Shown piece by piece: positions 11,011 through 22,841 of a stretch of 64,000 nucleotides of DNA; the stretch's first letter is position 1; every line of letters starts with the position of its first letter. The DNA comes from Rhipidocladum racemiflorum (taxonomy: Eukaryota; Streptophyta; Magnoliopsida; Poales; Poaceae): the NCBI GenBank assembly GCA_036346355.1, contig CM070576.1:10275558-10339557 (forward strand). Direction: 5' to 3'. A program made the translations under genes and the position numbers. The notes below the pieces were generated by a model. That model worked only from the letters and a program-made list of their open reading frames with translations, made no database searches and had not been told where the DNA came from.

Positions 11011-13960
11011 ATGGAGGGGACCCCTGAGCCTAACCCGAGTAGGAGCCCGAGCAGAAGCCCGACTAGCTTCCTCAACATCCACACATCGGACGCTGAAGTT
11101 TACTTTGCCCTTGATGTCGCGGTAGCAAGGCGTCGTGGGCGAGGGCAAACAAAGAAGCCTCAAGGCCGACATGTTATCTTGGACATATCGTACTGGGGCT
11201 CCTAGTTCACCACAAGCAGCAGTTTCTAAATATAAATCAACCTGCGGGTGCATCGTTAGGGATAAAGTGCCAATCATCTATCAGGACTGGCATAAAGTGC
11301 CCGCCGCCACAAAAAGGACCTTTGGACAGAGCTGAAACAAAGCTTTGAATTCCCAAAAGGAGTCGAGAACCTCGTGCGTCGAGATGCCTTGATGACTATG
11401 GGTACCTGTTGGAAGAACTTCAAGACCCGGTTGAACTGCAAATATGTGAAGAAAAACCTGGCCGGCCATTACTGAACTATCCAAAATCGAACCATACTGG
11501 GATGAGTTTGTGGCGATGAAGTCCAATGAATCGCAATGAAGTCAAGTGAGGATCACAAACAGATCTCCGTAAAGAACATTCATCCCCACGGACTTGGCAC
11601 GGGTGGGTACGCTGAAAAATTCCCCAATGGGAGAGGCAAGAAGCGAGGCCTCTCAATCGATTAGCGTAAGCCCCTTGTTTGAACTACCAAAGCGAGTCAA
11701 GCACTATGTGTTAGCAAGGGCAACTGTCAGTTCTAGTGGGGGCTTGTCCTTCAAAACTAATGAAGACGAAGCGATGTCCCAAAGAATCCAAGAGTTGTCC
11801 GTCCAGGCTATAGAAGGCTATTTCATTCCAGATAGGGAGAAGGATGCACTTACCGTGGCCTTAGGAACCAAAGAGCACCCTGGTCGGACACGGGGTGTTG
11901 GGGCTAAGGTACCTTGGAGCAAGGGATTCCCTGATCACACCAACTCTTACAGGAGTCGGAAGAGAGCAAAAGAAGAGCGTGCCGAATATGAACGAGAAGT
12001 AATGAAGCAAGAAATGCTTCGGGATTTACAAGGCACAATACAAGAACAAGTGCAAAGACAAGTACAAGCAGCCATGAGCCATGCAGAAGTCGGGAACATT
12101 GTTCTCCCAAGCACCTCGCGCCATCGCAGCAGTTGCGCATCCACACCACTGCTAGATGATGCATTAGCCCGTTATCCCGAGGATGACATATAACAACCAA
12201 CACCGTGCCAGCTCAATATTCCTGTCATGAACATATCTCTTCAGGCTGCTACAGGCATGGCTTATCCTTGCCAAGTAGGGGGTGTTTTGCACAACTCCCC
12301 AATCGCGCCCGGATACACTAAGGTCGAAGTGGACACTGTACTTCCGCAGTTCACCGACATGATGTTGGAAATGCCCAAAAATGACGAGGTGACAACTCTA
12401 GGGACTGCATTGCACACGTTCATTCAGTGGCGCAAGCGTGACATTGTCCTCGACCTTCAAGTGCTAGCACACTCGGAGTCGTCACCAGCACTCCAGTGTC
12501 AAGTGTCACTAGCACCCCAGTGTCAAGTGCCCCCGCCAGCCGTGATAGCATCAGATATTCCAGCATTAGATGTTCTGCCGGAGATACGTGAAGAACATAA
12601 TGTCTATCCTACAAAGAAATTGAAAAGGAGGCGAGCAAAGTCGAACACATCAGGTGACGCCAAGACTGAACATGATGTTGTGCTTCAACAATACAAGGGC
12701 AAATCAAAATCAGACGGACAAGATAATGTACAAAGACTGAAATTCGAGATGGGGAAGCCTTTTGTGACCCAAAAAATGTTTGATACCCTAACATTAATGA
12801 TGCAAAGATTGCATACGTGGTACATGGAGCGGTCCAACCAGGACGTACTGCCGAAGTCAGTCATTGGAGTTTTTAAAGATGAGCATTTTCACCATGGGGA
12901 TGGGTGCTTCCTAATTGAATTTGACAACTTGCATAACTTGTACTACCAGGATGCTCTCTACGTGTCTCTTTTGAGATGTTGGGTACTGTAAGTATGAATT
13001 ACATAAATTGTTGTCTACATTAATGTAGTTCCGATAAATGCAATGTCAAACTTCTTTATTATGTAGGTACAAGACCATTGAATTAAGGAAAACGCAAGCA
13101 CTTAGTGTAGGGTTCCTCGACCCAGGAATAGTTTGTGAACCTATAGTCCGAGGAACACCAAATGAGGTCGAGGAATACGTATATAATACTTTCATTAAAC
13201 TTCAAGAGAAGGAATTGATACTTTTACCCTACAACTTCAAGTAAGTGGTTCACTAGCTAGTTATATTACTCGATGTTGTTCCTTACTCATTGTGATCTTA
13301 GCACAATGATCAGATACTGTGTGTGTAGCTTCCATTGGTTGCTCGTTGCCATTGCACTCGATAAGAGCAAAATGGTTGTACTTGATCCCCTGGATAAAGA
13401 TGTAGAACTTTACAAGGACATGACAAATATACTACAGAATGCTTTTAAAAGATACTGTCAAAAGAGCATGAGATACCGCCCATTCCAAAAGTCCCTCTCA
13501 ATGCGTACTAAATTCCCGGTACGTACACATTATTTCTATATCGCATTTTGTAGTAAATGACTCGTTTCGTGACATTGTAGTTTATCTATTCTTTGCAGTG
13601 TCACAAACAGTTGCAAGGCACAAATTTATGGATTTTTGTCTGCCAATACATGCGGGAAATCTTAGGTTCTACATTAGTAGACAATGACGTAGAGGTTTGT
13701 CATGCTAACAACGCAAATTGATTCATACCTAACGATGATTACGAAAGCTCACATTCATTTTTTTTTTCTACTTATAGCGCCTAAAATTGCCTACGGATAG
13801 ACTGCACCATAAAGAAATCAAAGCCATTCAGGGACAACTCGCCTGGTTCATCATGAGTCAAATCATCAACAAGAATGGCGAGTTTCATGACCCTGACAAC
13901 ATTGACCTAGTCTTCTGTACTAATCTGGAACGAATCGTGTCTCCATCCAACTCCGAATGA
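11011..13960 (+). pseudogene. CACTA-1 second gene: TNPA/Ptta-like N-terminal part with Ulp1-like protease C-terminus (broken)
   Basis: The N-terminal part (11011-11560) is frameshifted but shows ELKQSFEFPKGVENLVRRDA and MGTCWKNFKTRLN, as in plant Ptta/En-Spm proteins. 11594-12193 is charged and partly coiled-coil-like. 12227-12987 continues in the same frame after a TAA at 12191-12193. The exons then join cleanly across canonical introns: 12987 to 13067, 13240 to 13329, 13518 to 13599, 13694 to 13778, ending TGA 13958-13960. The last exons form a C48/Ulp1-like fold signature: NFHWLLVAIALDKSKMVVLDPL (His and Asp), then KQLQGTNLWIFVCQYM, where the expected catalytic Cys after NL is Trp. Such proteases normally cleave SUMO-type conjugates; this copy is unlikely to be active. 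Confidence 0.75.
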
Positions 13961-14099
13961 TATGTTTTAGTGCAGAGTGTGATGATGTTTCATATTTTTC
14001 CCTGAAACAGTTGGTGCAATGTAGAATGATGTTCATTAAGGTTTTCTATCATTTAAATTAATTGGTTCTGAATGAGATGGTTCTTTTATGATAAAGCGT

Positions 14100-14820
14100 C
14101 GTAGATTTGGGCCTTGCGGAGCTCTTGAGGCCTCGTGTCCCTAAACCCTTGCGCTGCTCTTCCTCCATTCATCCCCCTCGCATCGTCGATCCAGCTTGCA
14201 AATGTGGTGATAAGCGATAACCATTCTTCATCTAAACTAATAAAAAGAGATGTTTACCCTGCTTATTGGATCGTCCAACAGCGCTTCGGTCCAACTCCCT
14301 CATTCGGCCCATTCGTCGCTCGTCAACCCTAGCTACTCGCTATCCAGCTCAAGCCGCCGCCCTGCGCCTCCTTCAACCAAATGCAGGCGGTAGCGGGGGA
14401 GCGGCGGCCTCGAGGGCGGCGTACGGGGGCGTGTTCGGTGGGCCACCTCGATTCGCCGCGCCGTTCGGAGGGACACCCGTGGACTACGCGGACGTGTTCG
14501 GCGGCGTGTCCGCGACGTGCTCCATCCCGTTCCTCGACCTGCCGCCCGTGGCCTCTGTCGGGGTCGACCACGGTTTCTTCGGCTGCGGCGTGGGGCACTA
14601 CGGGGAGATCTTTGGGAGTTTCAACTTTGGGGACTTCGCGGTGCCATACGAGGAGCTGTTCGGTGAGGCGGAGGCCGAGGGCGAGAGGGGGGCGGAGGAG
14701 ATGGCCTCGACGAGTGGGAGCTCGAGGTTCTGTTCTGAACCTGACAAGGACCAAGTATTAAATCTACAGACTTGCCCAAAGCAACCCCATTTTAATCTAA
14801 ACCCACCAACTTACCCATAA
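14100..14820 (+). pseudogene. Auxilin/J-protein-like exon fragment captured in CACTA-1
   Basis: A GC-rich open frame (14266-14820) inside AT-rich element DNA. It encodes AAYGGVFGGPPRFAAPFGG, VDYADVFGGVSATCSIPFLD and HYGEIFGSFNFGDFAVPYEE. Repeated Y-x-x-(V/I/L)-F-G blocks followed by a SIPFLDLP block recall N-terminal regions of plant auxilin-like DnaJ-domain proteins (from memory, not searched). No J domain is present and the frame runs into AT-rich DNA after about residue 160. Best explained as a host exon picked up by the transposon; whether it is expressed is unknown. The identity is tentative. Confidence 0.5.
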
Positions 14821-14829
14821 CATTAACAT

Positions 14830-16842
14830 CTTAGCAGCAAGTAATATAGTAATGCAGTTAATTCCATATTTATCCATTTATAGATTTTAATGACTTTTAG
14901 AAATTGAAATACAATTTTACCTACGATTCAAATACGATCAATTTAACCTACGCGAATGCACGAATTCACAAGATTTCTTATTTTTCTATTTTTCTTCTCT
15001 TCTTTTCTTTTCTCTTCTTTCCTTTTTTTCTCCTTCTTTTCTCCTTTCCTCTCTGTTCGTAATCTCCTTCTCCTCCTGGCCGAAGCCCTTCGGCTTCTCC
15101 TCCCTCGGTCTCATCGCTGCCTCCCTCTCTCTCTCGTTCCCTCTCTAATCTTTCCTCTACTCTTCCTCTACTCCCCTCTCTACCCTAAAGATTATGAGAA
15201 CAGATACTACTTGATCTATTCGTTTTGCCTCATTTTACGTTTGCTCTACCTTTTGATTTTCGCATTTCTGGGGTGGATGATAAGAACAGATGCTAATGAT
15301 CTATCTGGTTTTCGCATTCTACTCGCTGCCTTCGGTTTTGCTTGCAAGTTTTAGGGGTCAATGATGTTCGAGTTCTAGCGGGACGGCAAGAACACGTTCT
15401 TGCAACCCTAGAATCTCTGCTGAGACGATGGGCTAATTGATCTATTCAGTGTGCACTAGAGGAGTGGTTTTGCTACTGCTACTACTAATGGGAATGGCTG
15501 TGCACCTAAAAAGGTTTGAGGTTCGGTTCTAGAGGAGGATGTTGGTGCTGTTCTTGGGGAACACCAGGTTCAGTTCTTATGGCTCCTGCTCGGTTTGGGG
15601 AACACCAGGTTCAGTTCTAACACTTGAATGAATACTTAAAAAAAAGTTATGAAAAAAAGAGATTACAACTTCACTATATTCCATGTCTATGCACATCACA
15701 CTTCACCTATATTCACCACTGCAGTGTGTGATTTGTACTTCTGATTTGTATGCCTATGTGAGGGATTACACAAGCATGTTTATGAGTCCGAAAAAGGGTC
15801 AGAATACCCCTTTTTTGAGTCACCTTGATAGCTTGTTTATGAGTAGGATACTTCCCAGATAGCATGGTGCAAATACATAGGCAATTTATGAAGTATCTTC
15901 ACCCTGATCTTGGTGTAGGTAATGCAATTGAGTTAATTTTCTATATCTGGTCTAATATTGGAGATTTATGTGGTTGAAGAAATCCTTATTTTCTTACCAA
16001 CATTTGAGCAGAATTACCTGAAAGATCTTACGGAACTGACTGCCGTATATATGTACCTGACCATCCAAAAAGCAGGTTTAACAATGTTTATGTATGATGA
16101 CTTCATTCACCAAACTACTTCCTTTTTTGTTCAATTTGATTTGTCTTATTTCTCCAATTGAGCACAGTAATGGAGATGCTTCAAGTTACTAACTTGAATA
16201 TAGGTTTCTCTAGGAGATCCTTTTTGATGAGTTTGTTATTGCCCATATTCTTGGATGGTGGGGAAAGGCTATAATGATACGAAACAAACCATTTTTATGG
16301 GTGTTATCAATTGGCTTTGAGCTAATGGAGGTATGCATTCTTTTATCTTATGCACTGCAGCTCACTTTTCGTCATATTAAGGAACAATGCATGACAAGTT
16401 TTAAATGTTTGTTAATCCTGCATGCTTGCAGTATAACAATGTCCCCAATTCGGTGGGGATCATATTAAGGGACAATGCATGACACGGGTACATGTGGTGG
16501 TGCCATATTTTGCAAGGCACAAAAGGTTTGTTAATCTTGCATGCTTGCAGTATAACAATGTCCCCAATTCTGTCATTTAAATGTTTGCCACTTATGAGAC
16601 ACCGGTACATGTGGTTTGGAAGACACGGGTACATGTGGCGTGATCGTGTTGTGACTGATTTGGCATTGCTCAATGACTCATGTAGTTGATCATTACTCAA
16701 TATTGCTGTCTATCCCCGTCATGTGACTGATTTTGCATTGCGTTTCTCTCTACTTTGTGATCATGTTGCTTCAGAGGGCATGGCTAGCAGTATTCCTGAG
16801 GCTAGCCACAATTCTGATTTTTATTTTTTCAGTTTAGTTATC
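14830..16842. other. Non-coding 3' part of CACTA-1 with pyrimidine tract and local duplications
   Basis: A CT-rich tract spans about 14965-15185. GGGGAACACCAGGTTCAGTT occurs twice at about 15556 and 15598. Near 16400 and 16520 the block TGCATGCTTGCAGTATAACA is repeated, and ACACGGGTACATGTGG occurs twice, showing small tandem duplications. Open frames here are short and unconvincing. No gene recognised. Confidence 0.6.
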
Positions 16843-16847
16843 ATTTG

Positions 16848-17224
16848 TGTCGGTTCTCAAAAGAAACCGACACTGATATGTATATTTGTGTCGGTTATTG
16901 GCTTGAACTGACACTAATATGGTTTATATTAGTGTCGGTTCGTAGATTTAACCGACACTGATTGTTGAATATTAGTGTCGGTTTTTTATTAGAACCGATA
17001 CTGATATGTAGATATTTGTGTCGGTTTGTTATTAGAACCGACACTGATATTCAAATATTTGTGTCGGTTTGTGATTAGAACCGACACTGATGATATTATT
17101 TGTGTCGGTTTATAAACCGACACTGATAATGTCCGATTATTACTGTCGGTACATCTGTGTCGGTTGGAAAACCGACACTAATGTCGGTTCCAAACCGACA
17201 CAGATGAACATGTTCGTAGTAGTG
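16848..17224. repeat. CACTA-1 right subterminal repeat array and terminus
   Basis: About eight to nine inverted pairs of GTGTCGGTT and AACCGACAC, ending in TTCGTAGTAGTG at 17224. GAA follows at 17225-17227, matching the left flank. The last portion (TTACTGTCGGTACATCTGTG) is also found at the right end of CACTA-2. Confidence 0.92.
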
Positions 17225-17227
17225 GAA

Positions 17228-18600
17228 GCCTTGTCCTCATCTTTCCTCCTCGAAATCTTCAATTGCTTCTTCATAATTTTCTTGCCGATAGCTCCTTGCT
17301 TTTTCTTGCAACTTCTTTACTGTTTCGGACTCCATCTCCTAATGACTTCATTTATCCGATCGAATGTATTTGGTTTAACACTGATCGGCCTCAATCCAGA
17401 CTTCTCAACGTAGATGAAATCACAGTTATCCAAACTTGTCCCTGATATACACTCGGCTTCTTCGTGCGGCCAATTTGTGTCAGGGCTGGCCATGGCGACA
17501 TGAGCCGATGTATCGGCTGATACAACTTCCACTTCGTCATCATTCCATTGTATAAGTTTTTGATGCATAGTCGACAGAAATGCAACAATTGGCATGAATC
17601 CAATCTCGTCCAAGAAGCACATTGTAATTGCCCTTGGCTTCAATAACAAAGAATGCAGTCGGCAATGTCTTGTTACCGACTGTTAGTTCAGCCATCATTA
17701 CTCCTTTTTCTTCGGTAGGGTCTCCGGTAAAATCATTCAAAACCATGTTGGTTTTGATCAAGTCTTCATTGGCTTTTCCTAGCTTATTGAAAGTGCTGAA
17801 AGGCATTAGGTTTACTATTGCACCTCCATCGACCAACATCCTTGATATTGGTCGGCCATTGATATGTCCCTTGAGGTACAACGGCTTTAGATGCCGATGG
17901 GGATCCTGTGGTTTTTCAAATACAATATCTTGAGCGCTAAGACACAATTGAGCGAATACCTCTTTGGTAGGCTCGTCCACAGTTTTGAACTCCGCGGGCA
18001 ATGTGAACACCATGTTGATGTCCATTGGTGGTGTACCATCTCGGATCATTGGAGACCCCGAATCGACCGACTGATCTGAGTCGCTGTCGGTTTGTTCTTT
18101 TTTCTTCCATTCTTGTTTTATAACTTGCACCGGCCGTAGCCTGTTGAAAATCTGATCCCTCTCTCTTTCTTCTTCTGCCGCTCTCTCTTCCTGTGTTTTT
18201 AGCCGTTGAAGTCGCCTGCGTTGCGATTTGCTAAGACCGAAAGGGCACCACCTTGGTTTAGGTTCTATCGGCTTTCTGATTTTTCCAACCAGATTGCTCA
18301 GTTCACTGTCGGACTCCGTCTTGACTGTATCGTTGGCGGTCGATGCTTCTTGAACTCGGGAAGACTCGCCTTGTTCTGGTATTGATAATCTTTCATAGAC
18401 CGGCCTTCTGCTCTCCGTCCCTAGTCGATCGTGCACTGACCTAGACAACTTGTCTTTAGCCGATTGATTTGGCTGATGTTTAATTGGATGCTGCATGGGA
18501 CATGATTGCACTGTAGGTAAAGTCATCCCTTTATCCCAGCAGAATTGCCAAAAGGGACACTTCCGATGTTCCTCTTCTTCGGTTTGTGGCTAATGAGGGG
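17228..18600 (-). pseudogene. Gypsy-1 protease region (broken)
   Basis: The aspartic protease part of the gag-pol polyprotein, which would process it during particle maturation. The open segment 17540-18526 contains KPLYLKGHINGRPISRMLVD followed by GGAIVNLMPFSTF, i.e. the active-site VDGG variant usual for Tat elements, and further on NYNVLLGRDWIHA. The N-terminal half is charged linker (RRRLQRLKTQEERAAEEE). The frame extends upstream through CPFWQFCWDKG to an in-frame TAG near 18590. Below 17540 the protease-RT linker is frameshifted and runs into the CACTA-1 insertion at 17225. Confidence 0.88.
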
Positions 18601-18629
18601 AATCTGACCGATGATATTTGCCTAATCGA

Positions 18630-20879
18630 TTAGTACTTGGCCGATGAGGGTAGTCTGGTCATCGGGAGTTTTTTTCTGTGGCTTATCCTTTCGTATTTTT
18701 CCAACAGTTGCGAAAAAGTTGGCTTTGGCTTGAAGCTGGTTTTTCTTGGTGGGGTTCTTTCTGCTTTGTACCATCTTCCGATTTTCAAATCACCTTTTGG
18801 CTTTACTGTCCTCGAATTTTGGCCGTTTCGATCGGTTTCAATCTGTATTGAGCCGATGGTGATTTGTACTTTCTCAGATGGCTTGATGTCTTCTTTCATG
18901 GTTTCTTTCCCCTTTCGTGTACATTGGACCATGTTGATTTGGAAAGGATTCATCTCTATCTGCATAGCTGATTCTTCCGCGAACTTCAACCGCCCATCAG
19001 CGATAGCCGATTGAATCTGTTGGCGAAAAATGTTGCAATCATTAGTGTTATGCGAAAAAGAATGATGCCACTTACAGTACCTTCGCTTTTTGATTTCATC
19101 GGCCGACTGAATAACATGCCCTTCTAGTAATTTTATAAGTTTTTCTTGCAACTGTAAGTCAAATATCCTATCGCATTTTGATACATCGAAGGAATATTTA
19201 ACCTTCGTCTTATTCTTCGTTGGCTTGAGCCATGAGCAAACGAGTGGCCTTTTGGGGCCCTTAGCCCACTCGGCTATATTTATGTCTGTCTCATCATCAG
19301 AAGTATCGCTCGCACTGTATTCCACCATGTTTACTTTAGCTTTATCATTGCCATTTAGTCTAAATTTATCTTTAAATCCTTTGTTTTCTGCATATCGGCT
19401 TTCTTGTGCCGATACACGATGGAGCAGATGGCCTAGATCGGAGAACTCTTGTCCCGCTAATTTTTCTTTTAATGGCGGGATTAGCCCTTGAAATGCCAGG
19501 TCTGCTAATTGGTCCTCAGGAAGTGTAACGCTGAAACATCTATTCCATACATCCCTAAATCTTTTAATGTAGTCAGAGACCGATTCCCCGTATTTTTGTC
19601 GGACCGAACTGAGATCAGAGATTCTTAGTTCTGTAGTCCTAGAGAAGAAGTATTCATGGAATCGGCTTTCCAAATCGTTCCACAAGTGGACCGAATTCGG
19701 GGGTAGGTTTGTGAACCAGGTAAATGCTGCCCCTGACAAGGATAAGGGAAAGAGTCTGATTCTTAGTCCGTCGGACTGTGCTTCCTCGCCGCATTGGGCC
19801 ATGAATCGTCCGACGTGTTCGAGGGTAGTAACGGAGTCATCCCCTGAAAATTTGGCAAAGTCTTGGATCCTGTAGTTATGGGGGTATGGTATCCGATCTA
19901 TGTAATCGGGATACAGCTTCCTATAGCCGATAACCCTCCCTTTGGGCTGTAGGCCAAATTGTTCTCTTAATACTGCAGCAATTTGTTCCGCCCAATTAGC
20001 GTTGTTGGCTTGTGGTACAGCCTGACCTTGCCAGTTGTCGTTATTCATACCCTGCCCCCTGAGTGCAAACTCGGGTCGATGTCCAAATCGCGTCCCAGGG
20101 GGCCTTGGTGCTTGATCATAATCGTGGTGCCTCACAGCCAGTGTATCGGGTATAGGTACGAAAAGTTCAACGTATGACACTACCCTATGTGGGGCTGGGT
20201 TTCTGGTCGCGATCCCTTGGAATTGTGGAACCTGGTCTGTTTCAATCGGCCTAGAAGCCGATAGACCGTTTCCGCTAGGAGTGGGTACATTGGACGTACT
20301 TGGCACATTTATTTCTGCACCATCGGTATGTCCATGGTAATGTGCCACTCCGCCCCTATGGGAGCTAGGCTTTAATACAGTAGGCTGGACCGGCATCATG
20401 GGAGGTGTTGGGGCCGATGCACTTACCGTGCTGGTGCTGGGTGGTAAAGAATATACTGGATACGTCGGGAGAGGCTGTAATGGATCTAATAGGCCCCCAG
20501 AGACAGCCAATTCCTGAGCGATTGTTTTGACACTATTTTCTATCATCGGCTTTAACGTAGACACTAGAGCTGATGACTGGTTAATTAGTGCGTGATGCAC
20601 AGATTGCTCAATCATACTTGATAGATCAGCTTGAGCAGGCGCATATCGGCTTACCGGGTCAGACGGTGAATCGCCGATAGGGTTGATTGTTGGAAGTGCA
20701 GTCTTTTGAGTAACACCTCCCCGTCGTGTTTTTTGGAAGCAATGCAACATCATCTCCTCTAATGCTGCCTTCTGATTTTGAACCTCCTTCCGCTACTCGG
20801 GGGTTAAATTGGCCAATTTAGGCGCGATTATAGCATCCGTGTTGATATCGGCGGTGACTGCTGGCTTATCAGTCGACAT
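18630..20879 (-). pseudogene. Gypsy-1 Gag (one early nonsense codon)
   Basis: The structural capsid protein of the element. The first ATG at 20879 starts MSTDKPAVTADINTDAII; codon 29 is TAG (20795-20793), after which the frame is open for 707 residues to 18630. A proline/serine-rich N-terminal region is followed by the conserved gag core (RIPYPHNYRIQDFAKFSG, SGAAFTWFTNLPPNSVHLW, YIKRFRDVWNRCF). Near the C-terminus is YCKWHHSFSHNTNDCNIFR, a Cys/His motif seen in Tat Gag proteins in place of a classic zinc knuckle. A stop and a frame change separate it from protease at 18630. The TAG at codon 29 could be CAG ancestrally. Confidence 0.88.
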
Positions 20880-20889
20880 ATCTGATTTT

Positions 20890-20911
20890 CTGTGTCCCAA
20901 TGGGCGTGCCA
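20890..20911 (-). promoter_or_regulatory. Gypsy-1 primer-binding site
   Basis: The minus strand reads TGGCACGCCCATTGGGAC, starting five bases after the LTR terminal CA. It begins with TGG, as required to pair with a tRNA 3' CCA end. The tRNA species is not assigned. Confidence 0.7.
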
Positions 20912-20916
20912 AAATA

Positions 20917-21537
20917 TGCTTGCGCAAAAAACGTGAAGTATGGTTTCTTGCCTCAAACACACAAGACAAATGCCGGGTTTGAGAGCGTGCCAGTCAATTT
21001 GACCTGAAATTGACAAGGTAGCGAAAACGTGAATCCGAGCGGCCGATAGCGACAACTATCGGCTTGACACCGATCAGCCAAGGGCTGATAAGGAGATAAC
21101 TAGACTAGCCGATTAAGGCCAATTCAGGGATAAAGGTAGATCGACTCTGAAAGGCGATACGCAACAAGCAAAGTAGATCGAACCTGGAATCAAGTCAACA
21201 AGAACAATAAATTGGCTATGCGCAACTCTTTATTGATCTCGATGGCTTACAGAGGGAAGATTGCTATGAAACTAGAAAAACGTAAGACGAAGTGTATTGG
21301 TTGGTTGATGTATTGATTGATTCTTTGTCACCTCCTGGTCCGTCCCCTTTTATATTGCTTGAGCCGATCCGAGTCCTTCTTGGATACGGTAACGGAACCC
21401 GTGTCGGTTTTGATTCAAACCTCACGTTTTTGGCAACCGAATCGATGTCGGTCACGGGATCAAATCTTAACCGCATAGCTCCTTCCATCCCAAACTGAAC
21501 CGATATTATCTACACATGCCAATTTTTGGTGCAAACA
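20917..21537 (-). repeat. Gypsy-1 5' LTR (621 bp)
   Basis: In minus orientation it runs TGTTTGCACCAAAAATTGGC ... GCGCAAGCA, with TG/CA ends. The RLP coding sequence starts directly at 21538, and the primer-binding site lies directly inside. The opposite LTR is outside the window. Confidence 0.82.
21346..21354 (-). promoter_or_regulatory. Candidate TATA box in the Gypsy-1 LTR
   Basis: The minus strand reads CAATATAAAAGGGGACG about 185 bp into the LTR, where the U3 promoter of an LTR retrotransposon is expected. No transcript evidence. Confidence 0.5.
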
Positions 21538-22225
21538 GTAGGACTAACCAAGCTTCAGTATCTCAACCTCAGTCACAACTATCTGGAAGTCATAGATCTC
21601 AAATCTAACCCTACGAGCGAAGCTCTTCCGGATGCAGGTAGCGAAATGAAAATTTACTACTAATAGTACTACTGAATAAAGAATTGGTATCCCGTGTTTG
21701 CTACTGATATTTGTAATTGTTATACAACCTTCACGCTTTGCAGCTTTCGAAAATCTTCGAAACTTGCAAAAACTGGATTTGAGCTACAATAAATTCAACG
21801 GAAGCCTCCCGATGTCATTATTTGCACTTCCTCACCATAAGATCCCAGATCTCTCAGCAAATTCATTCGGAGGACGTATTCCTATTAGTTCATCTTCGGA
21901 GCCAGTTTCATTGGAAGTACTAGATCTCAGTCATAACAGCATGAGCGGTGCTCTTCCAACCGATCAAGGTGCAAAAATTTGAACTTATTGCTTATATGGG
22001 CATAAGTAATGTTAATTTGGGTAAAATCGTCATTGTTTTGCAGCATTTGAAAATCTCCGGAACCTTCGAGAACTGCACTTAGAGTTCCAATCTATTCAGT
22101 GGAAACCTTCCAACATCATTGTTTACACTTCCACGTATCGAAATGTTGGATCTCTCAGGAAATCTCTTGGAAGAACCTGTTCCTATAATTTCGTCTTCAA
22201 ATATTTCTGTCTCTCAAGAGTCTTA

Positions 22226-22841
22226 TGGGCTGTTTGGTTGGCTGCATCTAAAGAGATTTGTATCTGCAGATGCAAAAGATGGGTATTTGATTGTTTTCTA
22301 ATTCAACTCAACATGGCTCTACAGATGCAAAACACCCCTTTCAGCCTGTCTCCAGGGAAACGAGAAAATCCACCGTTTCCTCAGAGCTAGGCTCTGCTGA
22401 GCCATGCATGCATGCTGACATCAGCATTTACTATCTAGTTTTCTTCTTTTCTTTGCTATATCTTTTAATTAACATCTCCGATTAACGAACCAATTTCACC
22501 TATGTGTTCGTGATATTTTTTCGAACAAAACTAGACCATACACTTCCTATATAAATTTCAAAAGATTAAAATTTTAGTTTTTCAATTTATTGATTTTCTA
22601 GAATATATTTTAAAATTTTTTATTTTCATTTGTGAAATTATTGATTTTTTAGTATTTTTAAAATTTAGTTCATCCCTCTGTTGAATTTGTCTATCACACT
22701 CCCATTCCTGTGCAGCCAACCAAACAACATCTCTGTGCAACCTGTCCAACCTCATACGACCAACCAAACAACATCTTCTTGCATCCACTCACCCTGACTC
22801 CCACCTGCCCGGCTGAGCTAAGAAAGTAACCAAACAGCCCA
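22226..22841. mobile_element. PIF/Harbinger (Tourist)-like MITE in the RLP
   Basis: A 616-bp insert with inverted ends TGGGCTGTTTGGTT ... ACCAAACAGCCCA and a 3-bp TTA duplication (22223-22225 and 22842-22844), the signature of Harbinger-superfamily elements. The RLP coding sequence resumes just after it (LSGRISFFWLRNLMKLEEID). The interior is AT-rich and non-coding. Confidence 0.85.

Larger units (their letters stand above)
3407..17224 (+). mobile_element. CACTA-1: En/Spm-type CACTA DNA transposon, 13.8 kb
   Basis: The ends are CACTACTACAGAAC and its inverted partner (read inward from 17224 as CACTACTACGAACA), flanked by a GAA duplication. Both ends carry dense inverted repeats of GTGTCGGTT/AACCGACAC. 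Inside are a TNP2-like transposase (4869-8090), a second multi-exon gene with a Ulp1-like domain (11011-13960), two GC-rich exon-like segments and AT-rich spacers. It interrupts Gypsy-1 pol between protease and RT; Gypsy-1 sequence resumes on both sides. The size is typical of an autonomous-type CACTA, but its transposase is mutated, so it is probably no longer autonomous. Confidence 0.95.
1..21537 (-). mobile_element. Gypsy-1: Ty3/gypsy retrotransposon of Tat type, interrupted by CACTA-1
   Basis: A minus-strand LTR element reading right to left: 5' LTR (20917-21537), primer site, gag, protease, then after the CACTA-1 insertion RT, RNase H, a second RNase H-like domain and integrase. The second RNase H between RNase H and integrase, and an LTR starting TGTTTGCACCAAAAATTGGC, point to the Tat lineage (family knowledge). 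The 3' LTR would lie left of position 1, so the element is incomplete here. It sits in an LRR-RLP gene at 21538; the five bases GTAGG after the LTR are the presumed target duplication, but the second copy is outside the window. All reading frames are broken, so it is a fossil copy. Confidence 0.9.

Noticed and set aside
14329..14761. Antisense and alternate-frame ORFs over the auxilin-like segment
   Set aside because: High-GC sequence keeps all frames open; only the 14266-14820 frame shows repeated, ordered protein motifs.
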